Part shown: positions 24,627 to 32,700 of the stretch, one piece after another
Position numbering within the stretch: position 1 is the first letter of the stretch
How the letters are laid out: every line of letters starts with the position of its first letter
NCBI GenBank assembly: GCA_020848635.1
Contig: JADLHS010000241.1
Span: 1 to 59,658, forward strand
Length of the DNA: 59,658 nt
From: Limisphaerales bacterium
GTDB lineage: Bacteria; Verrucomicrobiota; Verrucomicrobiia; Limisphaerales; JADLHS01
Direction of reading: 5' to 3'
Position numbers and translations under genes: made by a program
Notes under the pieces: generated by a model
What the model was told of the DNA's origin: nothing
The model's database searches: none
The model's input: only the letters and a program-made list of their open reading frames with translations

Positions 24627-25004
24627 TCAGAGCAATTGTTCGGCGCCGCTGTAAGCCGCTTCGACCCGCAGCCGTGTCGCCGCCACGCCCGGATACTTCG
24701 GGTCATGCCAGGACCGCATGTTCTCGAAGACGGGGCCGTCGGTATGATAGCTGAGCGGACCTTTCACCTGAAACGACTTGCGGTCCTTGGTGAGAAACAG
24801 GATGGCGCCTCTCGATCCGCTTTTAATGTTGGCGCGGGTTTTACAGAAATAATTGTCCGCCACAATGAAACCTGTGCCCGGAACATAGCGGATTTCACCG
24901 ACGTAAATGACGTTGGGCGCTTTTGCCGCGTCCACCGTCGCCAGCACCGCCGGCCCCTCCCGGTTCTCCCAGGCCTGAGCGATGAGTTCCATGCCGTTGG
25001 TCAT
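24627..25004 (-). CDS. Pyridoxamine 5'-phosphate oxidase-family (flavin-binding split barrel) protein
   Basis: 125 aa from ATG 25004. Split-barrel features: REGPAVLATVDAAKAPNVIYVGEIRYV, then DNYFCKTRANIKSGSRGAILFL and FQVKGPLSYHTDGPVF. Such proteins bind FMN, F420 or haem and often reduce small molecules. An upstream in-frame start at 25124 would overlap the CooC-like gene and lacks similarity. It sits 28 bp after that gene. Confidence 0.8.
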   Translation of the reverse strand: MTNGMELIAQAWENREGPAVLATVDAAKAPNVIYVGEIRYVPGTGFIVADNYFCKTRANIKSGSRGAILFLTKDRKSFQVKGPLSYHTDGPVFENMRSWHDPKYPGVAATRLRVEAAYSGAEQLL

Positions 25005-25032
25005 AGACGATATCTTTCTTGGTTGAGGCTGT

Positions 25033-25944
25033 TCATGGCAGAGCGACTCGCCCCCCAGCGAAAGCCCCCCGTTCTTGTTCGAGCGCCCGGACGATCTTCC
25101 CTGCTTCCGCTTCGGCGTGAGCATTGTGTAATGGTGCGCCCTCCAACCAGGCCTGCCGCAGGTCAGTCTCCTCCGGGATGGAGGCCACCACGTTGATCTC
25201 CGCTTCGAGCAGGCGTTGCCATAGGAAGTGCTCGGTGTCCGCGTCCGGCACTTTATTGAGCAAATACAGTGCGCCCTTGGTACGGGCTTCCAGATAATTG
25301 CGCCGCGTCAACTCCACCAACTCAGGCGACGCAAGGTGGCGCGTGGCCGGAAGAAACCCGGCGTGCATTTGGTCCAGCGATGGTTTCATGGTTGCGGCGG
25401 CCCGCACCCCCGCATAGCTGGGGTCCATCACGACGATCACCCAGTCCAGGCGCGTGATGACGCCGCGAGAGGCGTCTTCGATGCCGGCTTTGAAGTCCAA
25501 CACGGTCACCGGTGCGGGGTCGTCCGTCTCGAAGGCAAAATCGCGGGCGATCTTGGTCATCGGACCATCACAGCCTGCACCCGGACCCAGCGGCCCGATC
25601 TTGCCAGCAAGGAACACGCGGATGCCTTCGGAAGTCTGGCCGAAATACCGGGAGGGCAATTGACCTGATCGCACGTGAGCCCCGACAATCGGCACGGGAT
25701 CATCCACCGGACAAGTCACCGGACCGCCGCTGAACACCGTCCCGCCCAACCAGTCCAGGAGCGAGTCGGGGGTCTTGTCCGCGCCCAGCGCCTGGGCCAG
25801 AGCTTCGTTGGTGGAATCGGCGTCCACCACACACACCGCGTAACCGGCCTTGGCCAGTAACACCGTGCAAGTGCTCTTGCCGCTGCCACCGCGTCCGAAA
25901 ATGCCGATGCGCTGGCCCGCGAGCGGTTTGTTTTCTGTGTGCAT
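25033..25944 (-). CDS. CooC/MinD-like P-loop ATPase
   Basis: 303 aa. A deviant Walker A GRGGSGKSTCTVLLAKAG (Lys23) is followed by VVDADSTNEALAQALG and a switch-II DFKAGIEDASRG; the GAGCDGPM segment holds a cysteine where CooC/NifH relatives coordinate metal or a cluster. CooC proteins use ATP to insert nickel into CO dehydrogenase; MinD-like Fe-S carriers (ApbC/NBP35) are close relatives. Neither CODH nor hydrogenase genes are nearby, so the client is unknown. Flanked within 3 bp by ferritin. Confidence 0.85.
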   Translation of the reverse strand: MHTENKPLAGQRIGIFGRGGSGKSTCTVLLAKAGYAVCVVDADSTNEALAQALGADKTPDSLLDWLGGTVFSGGPVTCPVDDPVPIVGAHVRSGQLPSRYFGQTSEGIRVFLAGKIGPLGPGAGCDGPMTKIARDFAFETDDPAPVTVLDFKAGIEDASRGVITRLDWVIVVMDPSYAGVRAAATMKPSLDQMHAGFLPATRHLASPELVELTRRNYLEARTKGALYLLNKVPDADTEHFLWQRLLEAEINVVASIPEETDLRQAWLEGAPLHNAHAEAEAGKIVRALEQERGAFAGGRVALP

Positions 25945-25947
25945 GCT

Positions 25948-26367
25948 CTACATTCCTTTCAACAAACGGCGCAACTCCCGCCCATGGCCGGCTTCATCCG
26001 CGGCCATCTCTTCAAGCTTCATCCGCAAATCCGGGAGCTTCAGTAGTCCAGCAAGTTCCGAGTGCGCCAGGTAATTGGCCACGTCTTCCGCTTCCATCTG
26101 CACGTTGAGAGCAATCATTCCTTTGAGGTCGGCTGGTTTCTCAAATTGCTTGGGCGTGGTCGTCGGTTCGCCACCGAGATCCTGGATCACGTCCATGAGA
26201 TAAGCGGCGTGGCCCAGCTCGTCCAAGGCTTCCTTCGACAGCAGTTCGCGCAACTCCGCTCCCTGCAGTCCGTAGCACTTGGCGGCTTGATAGGTGTAGC
26301 GAATGACCGTGCCGAGTTCGGCGGCGAGGTCCTGGTTTAATCCCTGGATCAATGTTTCTTTGTTCAT
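25948..26367 (-). CDS. Ferritin-like / bacterioferritin-like protein
   Basis: 139 aa from ATG 26367, a four-helix bundle. Diiron ligands can be seen as E in LAAELGTVIRY, the E-xx-H pair in KEALDELGHAAYL, the E in QMEAEDVANYL, and the E-xx-H pair in AADEAGHGREL. It would oxidise and store iron or detoxify peroxide in the cytoplasm. Upstream in-frame extension (to 26574) was rejected as non-homologous. Next to the CooC-like ATPase (3 bp), which suggests iron handling for cofactor assembly. Confidence 0.85.
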   Translation of the reverse strand: MNKETLIQGLNQDLAAELGTVIRYTYQAAKCYGLQGAELRELLSKEALDELGHAAYLMDVIQDLGGEPTTTPKQFEKPADLKGMIALNVQMEAEDVANYLAHSELAGLLKLPDLRMKLEEMAADEAGHGRELRRLLKGM

Positions 26368-26411
26368 GATGTTTTTTGATTGGTTTTTGCGTCTCGTTTG
26401 GGGAAGCGCTT

Positions 26412-26846
26412 CTAGGAGGACGCGATCGGCTGGGGTGCGTCCGTTATCCAGGCGGCCTGTACCGAAGCGACCACCGCGCGCAGCCGGGCGTTGATCGCGC
26501 GGGCGGCTTCGGCCAGGGGCGGATTCGTGTCCGTGTGGCAAAGGTGTTTCAAATCTGCCGTGGCCAGCGTGCACGTGCCGTCGCTATTTTCCCACAGGCA
26601 GACGTGGCTGGGCATGAGCAGGCCGATGTCCGGTTCACGGTTCAGGGCCTCGTACTCCCAAGACGGCACCCAGACGCCAAGGATGGTGTAGGGACGAATC
26701 TTCCGGTTCACTTTCACGGCCAATTGGGCTTGCAGATCAATTTCGGTGATGACGACGAACCCTTCGTCCTTGAGCGCTTGATGCGTTTCGCGAAGCGCCC
26801 GTTCAAAGGGCAGTTTTACGAGCGTGGAGATGCTGAAATGTTCCAT
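26412..26846 (-). CDS. DUF302 domain protein
   Basis: 144 aa. DUF302 pattern: FERALRETHQALKDEGFVVITEIDLQAQL, then YTILGVWVPSWEYEAL and GLLMPSHVCLWENSDGTCTL. A cytoplasmic alpha/beta protein of unknown function often found near oxidases, rhodaneses and thioredoxins. It starts 2 bp after the end of a thioredoxin-like gene. Confidence 0.85.
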   Translation of the reverse strand: MEHFSISTLVKLPFERALRETHQALKDEGFVVITEIDLQAQLAVKVNRKIRPYTILGVWVPSWEYEALNREPDIGLLMPSHVCLWENSDGTCTLATADLKHLCHTDTNPPLAEAARAINARLRAVVASVQAAWITDAPQPIASS

Positions 26847-26848
26847 GA

Positions 26849-27295
26849 CTAATTTCCTTTCGGGTGGGTGCGTTTGGTCTGGAGTGAAACCGTCGCCGCT
26901 GGCTGACGATTCGAGAGTGCGGCTGGTCGGGCCCCACGCCGGTTCCTGCGTGCGTGCAGCAGCGCATAGTCCGCCAGCAAACCCTGTAACTGCGGCTTCA
27001 ATTCACGCGGTGAGCTGGATCCGTCAAAGACCGCGATCGGCGTGCCGCGGTCGAACAGGATCAAGGCCGGAACCTTGGTGAGGTCGTAACGTCGCGCCAA
27101 CTCCGGGTGGTTATCCAGGTTTGTCTGGCGAATGTTCAGTTCCCCGGCCAGTTCAGCAGCGAGCGTTTCCAAGACGGGAAACAGGATGTGGCTTGGGCCG
27201 GACCATGAAGCGTAGAAATGCACCAGTACGGGCTGCCTCGCCGATTGCAGTTGCCGCCCAAACTGGGCGCCGGGGATTTCGATCACATTTTTCAT
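26849..27295 (-). CDS. Thioredoxin-like protein lacking redox cysteines (WSGPS)
   Basis: 148 aa from ATG 27295. Thioredoxin fold: VLVHFYASW, then SGPSH where CGPCK is expected (Ser32 and Ser35 replace both cysteines), and cis-Pro motif KVPALILFDRGT. The last ~40 residues (NRRGARPAALSNRQPA...) are a basic tail. It cannot do thiol-disulfide exchange, so a chaperone, scaffold or decoy role is inferred. Located 2 bp before DUF302 and 10 bp after another thioredoxin-like gene. Confidence 0.82.
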   Translation of the reverse strand: MKNVIEIPGAQFGRQLQSARQPVLVHFYASWSGPSHILFPVLETLAAELAGELNIRQTNLDNHPELARRYDLTKVPALILFDRGTPIAVFDGSSSPRELKPQLQGLLADYALLHARRNRRGARPAALSNRQPAATVSLQTKRTHPKGN

Positions 27296-27305
27296 GGGCA
27301 GCTCC

Positions 27306-27686
27306 TCAATGGTATTGGGCTGCGGCGCTTCGATTCGTAACTGCCTGCGCCAACATTTCGTCCAGTTCGGGTCGCGATAGATCACCGATGAACTGATAGC
27401 TTACCGTCCCGCCGCGGCACAACAGGACTGCGGGCACGGAGCAAATGCCAAATCGTGCTGCCAGCGCTGGAGATTCATTCCGATCGGCTTTGGCGATCGT
27501 CACAAAGCCGCCGCAGCGCGGGGCCGCCGCTGCCAGCAACGTGAGCAATCGGTGGCAGGCAGAGCAGCCGGCGATACAAAACGCGAGCAGCACCGGCGTT
27601 GGCGAGCCCCCGAGGCGCTCCGCAAAAGTGGCGTCGGTGATTTCAACGATGTTGGATTGGAAACCCATGGGAACGTTAGTGTTCAT
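27306..27686 (-). CDS. Thioredoxin-fold protein with CSAC active site
   Basis: 126 aa from ATG 27686 (alternatives at 27707 and 27668). LLAFCIAGCSACHRLL puts a Cys41-Ser-Ala-Cys44 redox pair, plus Cys37, where thioredoxin has WCGPC; the cis-proline motif is CSVPAVLLCRGG. The lost tryptophan and altered dipeptide should change redox potential. The 5' end overlaps the 3' end of the NifX-like gene by about 11 bp. Confidence 0.78.
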   Translation of the reverse strand: MNTNVPMGFQSNIVEITDATFAERLGGSPTPVLLAFCIAGCSACHRLLTLLAAAAPRCGGFVTIAKADRNESPALAARFGICSVPAVLLCRGGTVSYQFIGDLSRPELDEMLAQAVTNRSAAAQYH

Positions 27687-28095
27687 GGTGAGGATGGCCG
27701 TGCTCATGGTCGTGCAAATGACCGTGGTGCTCGCAACCGACCGGCGAAGCGGTCAACCGTCCGGCGAGATAGAGCGCAACGAGGGCATCAATGTGGGCAT
27801 TTATTTCCCCGGCATGCACCGCGATGCCGTGCAAGGCAAAGTTGTCGAGCGCGCGTTTACCGATGCCGCCGGCGATCACCACCCCTACGCCTTGTTCCCG
27901 CAGCCAGCGCGGAAACGCGCCGGGTTGGTGTGGCGGTGCGGGAAGCGTTTGGGTGGCAAGCACGGTCCGCTCCTGGGTGTTGGCGTCCACGAGCGTGAAC
28001 TCGCGGCAGCCGCCGAAATGGCCGTGCAATCGTCCGTCCGCGGACGGGATGGCAATGCGAATGGTGGTTTCTTTTGAAGCAATGGTAGTCGTCAT
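27676..28095 (-). CDS. NifX/NifB-type (dinitrogenase Fe-Mo cofactor) domain protein with His-rich tail
   Basis: 139 aa from ATG 28095. NifX-like domain: IRIAIPSADGRLHGHFGGCREFTLVD and VVIAGGIGKRALDNFALHGIAV. The C-terminus is a histidine run (CEHHGHLHDHEHGHPHHEH), likely a metal store or transfer arm. Family members bind and carry Fe-S or FeMo-co precursors, but many occur in non-diazotrophs near MinD-like ATPases, as here. Start overlaps the methyltransferase stop by 4 bp. Confidence 0.85.
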   Translation of the reverse strand: MTTTIASKETTIRIAIPSADGRLHGHFGGCREFTLVDANTQERTVLATQTLPAPPHQPGAFPRWLREQGVGVVIAGGIGKRALDNFALHGIAVHAGEINAHIDALVALYLAGRLTASPVGCEHHGHLHDHEHGHPHHEH

Positions 28096-28739
28096 GTTTG
28101 TGTTTTCTTTTTTTGGGCAGATGGCGCCGTGGCCACCAGCAGTTCCTGGTTGCAGCCTTTGGATCGTCTGGTTTTCCAGCCGCAACGACGCAACCGGCGT
28201 GCATACTCGGCCAGACTATTTTTCAGGCGGGGATGCGTTCCGCCTTCAAACCGGTGCAGCCGGTCAAAAATCTGAAAACCACGTGGGGAGAGATCGCACA
28301 GGACGAGCTTTCCGCCCGGCTTCAGCACCCGCAGCATCTCCTCCAAAACTTTGTGCGGGTGCTCAAGGTGATGGAAGGTGTTCATGCTGACGACCGAGTC
28401 GAACTTGGCGGTATCCCACGGCAACTGCTCGGCATTGTGGACAAAGAATCGAATCCAGCTGCCGACCCGGGTCTGGCGGATGTGCAGTTTCGCTGCGCGC
28501 TGCTGTTTTGCGTCAACGTCCAAGGTCGTAATGCGGTCCGCGTGCTTCGCCATGGCGGCGAGAAAACGGCCCTTGCCGGTGCCGATTTCCAGCACATGCC
28601 CCGGCAAAGGCAGGGATTTCGCGAGGATGAACTTAAGGCTGGCGCGGGAATCGTAGCCGAAGCGGCGGAACAACCCCTCGCGCTGTTTCATTGCTTGATG
28701 GGTGCGATTCAAGTCGAGTGGCGATTGGTTCATGATCAT
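28092..28739 (-). CDS. Class I SAM-dependent methyltransferase
   Basis: 215 aa. Rossmann motif I VLEIGTGKGRFLAAMA, motif II TTLDVDAKQQ, post-I DSVVSMNTFHHLEHP and LRVLKPGGKLVLCDLSP. Resembles UbiE/Methyltransf_11 enzymes acting on small molecules. A second ATG lies two codons downstream. Substrate unknown; in this cluster a corrinoid, quinone or metalloid (e.g. arsenite) methyl acceptor are possibilities only. Confidence 0.85.
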   Translation of the reverse strand: MIMNQSPLDLNRTHQAMKQREGLFRRFGYDSRASLKFILAKSLPLPGHVLEIGTGKGRFLAAMAKHADRITTLDVDAKQQRAAKLHIRQTRVGSWIRFFVHNAEQLPWDTAKFDSVVSMNTFHHLEHPHKVLEEMLRVLKPGGKLVLCDLSPRGFQIFDRLHRFEGGTHPRLKNSLAEYARRLRRCGWKTRRSKGCNQELLVATAPSAQKKKTQT

Positions 28740-28945
28740 TTTTCTGAATCATCCCGCTGTGCTCACGGGTTACTGCGAAGGAACACCCGGTGAACCAGTT
28801 CGTGGATGACACTCAGCGTCGCCGAACGCGGGCAGGCCAAGCTGCGCTCGCTTCCACCCGGGCAGCCCGTTGATGCGAAGCCAATGCCGCTTGCCGCTGT
28901 GATCTGCCATCTTTCGCGCAGGCAATACATGAGGACGTGGATTTG

Positions 28946-29374
28946 TCATTTGAAAGGGCTGGTTTGAGTTTTTTTCTGGTCGCGCTTATCCGCCCCGGTG
29001 GAGTGCTTTTGATGGCAACAGCCACCGTGCGGATGCGCGCCCCAACAACCCGGCATGCGGAACTCGTCGCGCTGGAGTTGGCGGCAACAGAACGCGTGCA
29101 AGACTTTCTCGACCTGGCCACAAACATGCGGCCTTACCCGCACGCCCCGTTTTTCCAGCGCTTTCAACAGCGGTTCGGACAAGGCGGCGCAGAGGAGCAC
29201 GTCCACGTGGAGCTCGGCCACACTGCGTGCCAGCGCGTCCGGCTCCAGCGGCCCCAGCAGTATTTCCCGCCGCCGCAACTCCGCTCCCCGGCGCAGCGTG
29301 ACGACGAGCAGTCGCGTGGCCGCGTCGAACAATGGCGAAATGCGATCCTGCCAGGTGGGACAAGCTACAGTCAC
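28946..29374 (-). CDS. NifX-like protein with Cys/His-rich tail
   Basis: 142 aa from GTG 29374, giving MTVACPTWQDRISPLFDAA, which matches the usual NifX-like start (A-P-W-xR-SP-FD). The frame could begin at a TTG at 29395. LLGPLEPDALARSVAEL and VDVLLCAALSEPLLKAL continue the fold; the tail (CGQVEKVLHAFCCR, MPGCWGAHPHGGCCHQKH) is rich in Cys and His, unlike the His-only tail of its paralogue 850 bp downstream. First gene of the long minus-strand train; 206 bp separate it from the methyltransferase. Confidence 0.75.
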   Translation of the reverse strand: MTVACPTWQDRISPLFDAATRLLVVTLRRGAELRRREILLGPLEPDALARSVAELHVDVLLCAALSEPLLKALEKRGVRVRPHVCGQVEKVLHAFCCRQLQRDEFRMPGCWGAHPHGGCCHQKHSTGADKRDQKKTQTSPFK

Positions 29375-29442
29375 GACTAGTCCAGAGGCATTCAACGTGC
29401 CAGCCCGAGCCCCACGCGGCGCGAAGGCGAAAGGAGCAAGGA

Positions 29443-29655
29443 ATGGAACAACTCAAGAGCGCTTCAACCGCGCTTCGCGCAAGAACCGTGGCGGAATGCA
29501 ACCGCCGGGCGCGATCACTACGGCAACCTGCAACGGATCGGACGCCGACGGATGCGGATCAGCTTCCCAACAAAAACATTGGCGACATCAGAAACCACAT
29601 GCCCCGCGCCCCCCCCCCGTTTGACAGGAATCGAGCGATTGACCAGAACGGGTAG
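29443..29655 (+). CDS. Possible small ORF of unknown function
   Basis: 70 codons after a purine-rich GGAGCAAGGA directly before the ATG. The product has no recognisable motif, and its 3' end spans a run of nine C. It is the only candidate in the ~320-base gap between the NifX-like gene and the cytochrome terminator; I see nothing else there. Probably not a gene. Confidence 0.15.
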   Translation: MEQLKSASTALRARTVAECNRRARSLRQPATDRTPTDADQLPNKNIGDIRNHMPRAPPPFDRNRAIDQNG

Positions 29656-29695
29656 GGGGAGGGCCAGTACCCCACCATCTTACCACAAATAAAAT

Positions 29696-29721
29696 CCCCG
29701 GACGCCACAAGGCGTCCGGGG
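29696..29721 (-). terminator. Rho-independent terminator of the multihaem cytochrome gene
   Basis: Perfect 11-bp stem CCCCGGACGCC / GGCGTCCGGGG with a 4-base loop; read on the minus strand it is followed by ATTTTATTT. It lies 31 bp after the cytochrome stop codon. Confidence 0.8.
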
Positions 29722-29752
29722 TTCACCGGCCGACACTGACACGGAGTCCAAA

Positions 29753-32700
29753 CTACGGTGAAATTTCTTTGACGCGGAAGAAGCGCCGGGGTTCGGTGCT
29801 GATCTGACTTTGCGGCACCACCATTTCCATTGAGCAGGCGGTCGCGGGCAGGTTGGTCAGCGTCAGCCACGAGCCCGTGTTCAAGTTGGTGGTGCTGAGC
29901 AGCTCATACGTGCGGCCCGGAATCGTGGCCCAACTCAGTTTCAAACCAGAAGCGGTTTGTTCGTAGGTGAACGATTGCACCGCTTGCAGCACGGTTTGCA
30001 AATGGGCGGCTTCGGTTGGCGAGTAGCTCAATGCTTTGAAGTCCATCACCCCCGCCGTCGCGTGGCAATCATTGCAAGTCAGCGCGCCGTCGCGTTTGAT
30101 GGCGTGGCTCAGGCTGATGAAGGAACCGGTGACCTCCGTCGGTGGGGCGGTCGGATCATAGGTGGGATCATACGGATTGTTGGGCAGATCAAGGCCGAGC
30201 ACGTCGCCGCTCCAGAAGTTCGCGCCAACCGCGCTGAGCATTTCCGGCGGAGCCCCCCAGGCATCCTGTCCGCCCATCATCAGCCCCAGCCGGCCGAGGC
30301 CGACGTTGACGGCTTCCTGGATGTTGCCGCTGCGCACGTAGGTTTCCTTGTCGAAGTTGAGCAGGTTCGGGTACTGCGCCAACACCGCGCGTTCCTGCGG
30401 ATTGAGCCCGCTGGGCCGCATGAAGCCCATTTGTTTCAACGGGTCCGCCATCGTGTCCATCGCCGCGAGCATGGTGAAGTTGGTGTTGTAATTCGGATCG
30501 TAACCGAAGCCGCGCCGATCCATCACCATGCCGCTGACGATGAAGCGGAAGGGATAAATCTTCGCCTTCGAGGTGTTCTTCGTTGCGACCTGGAAGTCCC
30601 AGGCGTTGGCGTTGTTCATCGGTTCGGCGAGCATGCTTGCTCCGCCGTTGAACCAGCGATAGGCCGGGCGTTGATTGTATTCCTTGCTGTAAACGCTGTA
30701 TGGCTCATACACGCCGTTCGTCGCGTCAAAGATCGGGATGCTGGACTCGGGTCCGTTGGTGACGCCGAAGGTCGGCGCCCAAACGCGGCGCGCAGCGCCG
30801 GAGGTCCACGGGATGTGGCAGGTTTCGCACGCGATGAGCGAGAGGTGTTCGTTATACATCGCGAGTTCCGGGGCCTGGTGCGGCTTGGTCGCACTGTGGC
30901 AGTTGGCGCAATCCACCTCCACTTTCTGGAGATCCCAACCATGCATGTCGGTGACGCGCGAGCCGCGCGCAATCTTGTGGTCCTCCACCTTGTGGCAATC
31001 GGTGCAGGTCAACCCGGCTGCCGCATGCACGTCATGTTCCGGATCAAACGGCGTTCCGCGTTTGTAGTCCGCGGCGGCCTGGCCGTGTTCGTGACAGCGG
31101 TAGCACTGCGCCGTGCCGACTTTTCCGCCCACACTTTCCGCTGCGCGCAACGAGCGATCTTGGAACCACGCGCGCCGACCACTTAAAGAATTGGTGGTCA
31201 ACCCCCGGTGCGAGGCGTCGGCATCCGCTGCCGTGTAAAGGCCGTCGCCGGTCATGTCGTACTTGCCTTCGGCCGCGTGGCAGATCAGGCAATCCACCCC
31301 GTCTTTCTGCGTCTGGCTGAACTTCCCGGTGGTCGGATCCGGGAAGGGCAACTGGTCGCCCACGTGGCATTTGCCGCAGGCGCTGGAGCCTTTGTGCGCG
31401 CCGAGGTCGGCGTAATAGTTCACCATGGCGTTGGCGCCGACGAGGGCACAGAAACGGTCCACCATGCCGTGCGAGCCGCCGCCGGGATACGCGAGGTTGG
31501 AATTGGTGCTGCGCCAGGTGTAGTGCAGGCTGGCCATGACTTCGTCCACCTTGCCGGAATGACATTCCAGACATGCCGCCGAACTGGCGTAATTGGTGCC
31601 GAAGCGCCCGGTGTGATCCGTGCCCGCGATCATGTTTAGATTTTGCAGCCGCGCGACGCGATTGGATTCGTAGCCGAGTTGCGCGAAGGGGATGCGACCG
31701 TCCTCCACATGGCAGTCCAGGCAGGTCAACGCCTGTTCCTTGGGCGCAACCATGTGGTTTTGAATCCAATACATCTCCGTGTTGACCCAGCCCATTTGCC
31801 CGCTGAAGGTCTGCCCCACCGCGGCCATGCCGGCGTTGATGGCGTTGGTCCAATCGTAGCCTTTCCAATACGCGTTGGTGTCATTCGCATTCAGCGCGAA
31901 CAAATGCGGGATGACGAGCTTGTTGCTGACGACATCGTAAGGTTGCACGGCAGTGAAACGTTTCACCGGGATGATCCGGGCGCGGCCTTGATTCTTGTCG
32001 CCCTGCAATTGGTTCAAGGTGTTCATTTGCGCGGGGTTGATCGTGTCTTTCAACTCCGTCCAGATGACGCCGCCGTTGAACCAGACGTAGTCCGGCACAA
32101 CATTGCTGGCCCAGGTGAACGTGCCCTTCATCGTGTCATAAATGACGTTGCCGGAGGCGTCCTTGATTTGCAGGAGACTGCCATTCGTGCCTTTCACGCC
32201 GGCGGTGGACCAATCCCAAGTCATTTTGGTCGCCTTGCCGCCACGCGCGAAATGCGGAACGTGACAGGTCTGGCAGGCGATGCGGCCCGTGTGGGCGTTG
32301 TAATAGATGCCGTCGTCCGTGTTCCAGTGCGGCGTGGGCGAATGACAATCCTCGCACAGCCAGTTGTCGGGGGCGGGCTTGGAGTAACGCGAGCCGACCA
32401 TGTCATGCGCGCTGCTGCCGGGTTCAACGGAACGGTGGCAATCCGCGCAGGACATGTTCGCGCCGTCCACGCCCATGTGAACATCCAGTTCGCGCGTCGG
32501 GTTGGTCAGGGTGGAATCCAGATCACCATGTTTTACGGCATCGCCGCCCCCGCCGTAAAAATGGCACGCACCACAGGTCGCGCGGCTGGTCTTGCCCGCA
32601 TGCATGGCGACGTTGGTGTGATTCACGCTCGGGTCCGGCACGCCAGCGCCGGTCGGCGTCTTCTTGTAAGTTCCCGTGGTATCGTGGCAGACGACGCAGT

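Noticed and set aside
23766-25196. 476-codon plus-strand frame
   Set aside because: It runs opposite four well-supported minus-strand genes (radical SAM, zinc ribbon, split barrel, CooC-like) and spans their boundaries.
29385-29404. Sigma-54-like TGGCACGTTGAATGCC on the minus strand before the first NifX-like gene
   Set aside because: Spacing fits, but it would place the transcript start on top of the probable GTG start with no ribosome site, and the -12 half is poor. Probably chance.
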